From Myxococcales bacterium (lineage in GTDB: Bacteria > Myxococcota > Bradymonadia > UBA7976 > UBA1532), in assembly GCA_020430675.1 (NCBI GenBank), contig JAGQJJ010000138.1:1-8212 (forward strand): DNA of 8,212 bases, given 5' to 3'. The translations under genes and the position numbers were made by a program. The stretch's first letter is position 1. Each line of letters begins with the position of its first letter. Shown piece by piece: positions 6,501-8,212 of this stretch. The notes below the pieces were generated by a model. The model ran no database searches. It saw only the letters and a list, made by a program, of their open reading frames with translations, and was not told the origin of the DNA.

Positions 6501-8212
6501 CGCAACTTCGCGGACGTCGCGCCGCTCGGTCCCGACGACGTGACCTGCGTGGCCGTCGCCGCCGCCGACATGGACGGCGACCACCGCTTCGACCTGATCA
6601 CGTTCCAGCGGGCGCTCGGACAGGTGGCCATTCACCGGCGCACCGGCGACGGTGGGCTCGACCCGGCGCAGGTCTTCCCCGCCGTGCCCGTCTTGCCCGC
6701 CGGGCCGGGCATCGAGGGCCGCCAGCAGTCCGCCCTGGTGGTGGGCGACCTCGACGCCGATGGTGCGCCCGACGTGGTGGTGGGCGATACGGACGCGGTG
6801 CAGGTGCTCTACAACGACGGCCAGGGCGGGCTCGACCCCGGGCCCCCGCTGCCCCACGGCGAGTCGTACACCGAGGCGCTGGCGCTCGCCGACGTCGACG
6901 CCGACGGCTGGCCCGACCTCTTCGGCGGCACCGCCAGCCTGCTGGGTTGGTGGCGAGGCGGTCCGAACCGCCACTGGGATTCGCTCCTGCCGCTGGGGGT
7001 CGCGGCACGGTCGCTCGCCGTGCAGGATCGGGACGGCGACGGCGCGCTTGACGTCGTGGCGGTCGACCCGACAACCGCCACACCCAGCGCGTGGCAGAAC
7101 GTCGGCCGGCCGGGGGTGGGCGCCTTGGTGCAGCTGCCGCGCGACGAAGACCTGGGCCGCGCGCCGCGGTGGGCCGATGTCGACTCCGATGGCCACCTCG
7201 ATCTGGTCGGCGTCGGGCAGGATGCAGTGCTCCGCGTCGCGTACGGCGATGGCGAAGGCGGCTTCCGCGAGACCACCTCGCAGCAACTCGACTTCGGAGT
7301 GGAGGCGTTGGCGGTGACCGACGTCGACGCGGACGGTCGCCCCGATCTGATCGGCTACACGGCGGGCCAGCTGATGGTGGCCCGCGGCGACGCCGATGGC
7401 GCCTTCGGGCCACCGACCTGGCATGTCGTCGGCGGCGGCGCGGCTCGGTGCCTGGCCGTCGCGAACCTCGACGATGACCCCGAGCCCGAAGCCGTGCTGG
7501 GGGCAAACCATGGGTTTCAGGTGATCGATGACCTGGGCGGAGTGCCGACGGTCGCCTACTCGGCCGACCAGCCGACGGCGGCCGTCACGCTCGCCGATCT
7601 CGACGTCGACGGTGACCTCGACCTGGTCTCGGTGAGCGACGCACATGTCTACGGGTGCCTGAACCTGGGCGGCCTGGCCTTTGCACCGCTGGACGTGCTC
7701 TCCGGGGAGGCGCCGGCAGACAGGGTGCAGGTGACCGATCTGAACGCCGATGGCCACCCCGACCTGGTCATCGGGGGGCCGGACGCGGCGCCCTACAAGA
7801 TCCACACCTGCATCAGCAACGGCGACGGCACCTTCGAACCGCCGGAGCTGGTCGCCGAAGAGGCGGGGGGCAGAGGCAACTTTGTGCTGGCCGACCTCAA
7901 CGGCGACGGCGCCGACGATCTGATCATGGCGCTCCAGCCGCCCACCCGCCTGCTGGTGGCGCCCGGCGTGCTCGGCGCCGGCTTCGCCCCCCTGCGCGTT
8001 CGCGCCGACCGGTCCGAAGTGCTGCACCCAGAGGGGATCGACGTCGGGGACATGGACGGCGACGGCGTGCCCGACGTCGTGATCGGCGCCTACGGGCCGA
8101 CCCCGGGCCCGGGGCAGAACGCGGTGTGGCTCTGGCGCCCGCCCGGCCCCATGGGCGTGGTGCAGGCGCTCCGCGAGCCCTTCGCGCCGCTGCCGGTGCC
8201 GGCGGGCGCGCA
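3558..8212 (+). CDS. Giant FG-GAP/VCBS-repeat lipoprotein with Ig-like and IPT/TIG-like domains (3' end outside window)
   Basis: I read this frame codon by codon from the ATG at 3558 to the window edge: 1551 codons and no stop. Residues 1-19 (MADRRLRWIGAVALAALGC) are a lipoprotein signal peptide with lipidated C19; -3 is Ala, and Asp is at +2. Residues about 35-130 resemble a beta-sandwich. Ig-like modules follow, marked by three D-x-AGNxS motifs at 207, 397 and 496, with a Pro/Ala linker at 312-329. An IPT/TIG-like domain spans about 522-620 (P-x-LDDLAP, VTLSGRGI, ARFGDF) and carries a six-cysteine insertion at 563-593; a second IPT-like unit covers about 636-740. From 867 there are 14 calcium-loop repeats of the DxDxDGxxD type, as in FG-GAP/VCBS beta-propellers. 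The protein is probably surface-anchored and binds or displays at the cell surface; the ligand is unknown and no catalytic motif is seen. It diverges from arsR by 160 bases. It is often missed because the frame has no stop inside the window and the opposite strand is also open. Confidence 0.88.
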   Translation, partial: MADRRLRWIGAVALAALGCDPGITRDNPCDPQAPASLQQTSVLIARFVLPEGVVGPGPIALTRAGDDRRAVLTDSEQVEGQWVVTYRLDDLRPGVHALDFAAEGLTPGAALQVVVPPCSEAVTLGPIELVRTTTPPAVLDVRVAGGNPFVNADPVGVTVTCVDDQTPPEAMRLRLEGDARFDGPWQPSVRVEVGDEGPKRIVATCIDSAGNASAPVEQAFLLDTSAPAVPTFDLDCARGGAPTRQLNVTACITATDAGSGVEALALAEDPHLDCANAAYLYAPGEVPFALRPGDGEHPSSVFVPDCVADVLAPVAPPPRQPAQTAPAAPRVILGDGGDYARAAQVTLTLEGVADDVAEVRIGGDVQAPYDGALADRPAEIRLAEGQGARAVEVVVVDAAGNASPPGRAAIIVDSVPPPAGDIVVAGGQGRVNTRIVPVTVDGAADFTALWTPPARGTCASTAPECDDAVFKPFAALTTHTLPEAQGAWRVCWRFCDAAGNASEVVDAGRSIELGPFLARPRPVLDDLAPASIVALTPGAQVTLSGRGIAADTRARFGDFDLPCRVAGGADCQADAGGGCSDADRCAQTCATQCVVPLPPDLLRRAGSYVVRLATPDPVVDGLNQSEAQAVLDLVGPLPQLIDLWPRGILQPLGPDGEPPPGPVQVTLRARGLTDNAQYRIGPNYGQVIAEPEPLDEAGDRKLVIEIPTDGLRPSDRLDNEFAAVNPGPGGGIAAVPFGVNPVAAHCEAGLPCLSNLRATRAALPGERTLAQGFTLEPADDMSGLSISGAEAVQLRDAEGALLARFATSDGARPVPVFSRPAVSVLEHGLGQTPLISRRPAQRYGTGEFAPVIADPPIEASGRVALADLDGDGLPELLLTDPVVGTLRVDDALYDTTPNAGQMAVADLDADGWPDVVVASEIAQTVAVHFNRGEGVLERGIGLAQGASVWGAPLLVDLDEDGRTDLLTCTGDGLVWRRNLGARNFADVAPLGPDDVTCVAVAAADMDGDHRFDLITFQRALGQVAIHRRTGDGGLDPAQVFPAVPVLPAGPGIEGRQQSALVVGDLDADGAPDVVVGDTDAVQVLYNDGQGGLDPGPPLPHGESYTEALALADVDADGWPDLFGGTASLLGWWRGGPNRHWDSLLPLGVAARSLAVQDRDGDGALDVVAVDPTTATPSAWQNVGRPGVGALVQLPRDEDLGRAPRWADVDSDGHLDLVGVGQDAVLRVAYGDGEGGFRETTSQQLDFGVEALAVTDVDADGRPDLIGYTAGQLMVARGDADGAFGPPTWHVVGGGAARCLAVANLDDDPEPEAVLGANHGFQVIDDLGGVPTVAYSADQPTAAVTLADLDVDGDLDLVSVSDAHVYGCLNLGGLAFAPLDVLSGEAPADRVQVTDLNADGHPDLVIGGPDAAPYKIHTCISNGDGTFEPPELVAEEAGGRGNFVLADLNGDGADDLIMALQPPTRLLVAPGVLGAGFAPLRVRADRSEVLHPEGIDVGDMDGDGVPDVVIGAYGPTPGPGQNAVWLWRPPGPMGVVQALREPFAPLPVPAGA
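6156..8075 (+). repeat. 14 tandem FG-GAP/VCBS calcium-loop repeats (coding)
   Basis: Each unit has D-x-D/N-x-D-G-x-x-D/E followed by a hydrophobic strand, preceded by a short hydrophobic strand ending in Ala/Gly-Asp. Loop starts (residue): 867, 906, 956, 1004, 1064, 1112, 1157, 1207, 1255, 1303, 1347, 1394, 1446, 1498; spacing runs 39-60 and is mostly 44-52. Examples are DLDADGWPD (906), DVDADGWPD (1112), DLNGDGADD (1446) and DMDGDGVPD (1498). The copy at 1004 (DMDGDHRFD) and the copy at 1303 (NLDDDPEPE) lack the Gly. In this family each unit forms one propeller blade with a calcium bound in the loop. Repeats diverge in DNA, so they are old coding repeats and not recent duplications. Confidence 0.88.

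Noticed and set aside
3438..8027. 1529-residue open frame on the minus strand
   Set aside because: It is the exact in-register complement of the lipoprotein gene. Sense codons ending in G or C make antisense codons starting with C or G, which can never be stops. Its recurring VGVAVGVDVG-type strings are the reverse image of the calcium-loop repeats.
6156..8075. Regularly spaced repeats that could look like a CRISPR array
   Set aside because: The period is about 145 bases, the repeats are degenerate at DNA level, and they keep one reading frame with protein-level conservation.

Overview
The window comes from a high-GC bacterium. Two outer-envelope lipoproteins, one with an Asp/Ala-rich acidic linker and one a very large FG-GAP/VCBS protein with Ig-like and IPT/TIG-like modules, suggest Myxococcota or a related former deltaproteobacterial lineage. 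That placement is inferred from style and composition; no phylogenetic marker is present.

Layout. Positions 1-879 (+) hold the C-terminal part of the glutamate synthase small subunit (gltD); its start, and probably gltB, lie to the left. It converges with a triheme c-type cytochrome lipoprotein (884-1813, -), the two stop codons being only 4 bases apart. Upstream of the cytochrome, on the same strand, is a compact arsenic unit: arsR (3047-3397, -) followed by an ACR3-type arsenite efflux permease (1950-2987, -). Diverging from arsR across a 160-base intergenic region is a giant lipoprotein gene on the + strand (3558 to beyond 8212). Its N-terminal half has Ig-like and IPT/TIG-like modules. 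Its C-terminal half has 14 calcium-loop FG-GAP/VCBS repeats.

How the genes work together. ArsR is a winged-helix repressor whose cysteine layout (C13, C14, C59) resembles the Corynebacterium glutamicum type of As(III) sensor. Nearly identical 16-bp palindromes lie just upstream of both arsR and acr3; the arsR copy covers the -10 of a good sigma70-like promoter. The likely circuit is repression of both genes until As(III) binds ArsR, followed by efflux through Acr3. No arsenate reductase gene is visible. The cytochrome has its own promoter-like sequence and Shine-Dalgarno site, so it need not belong to the arsenic operon. gltD and the giant lipoprotein appear functionally unrelated to the arsenic genes.

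The most useful observations are the twin ArsR operators, a second 29-bp dyad upstream of the arsR promoter, the 14-repeat (possibly two seven-bladed propellers) lipoprotein with a six-cysteine insertion, and a drop in GC over acr3. I see no clearly new defence or mobile system, RNA gene, CRISPR array or insertion sequence.
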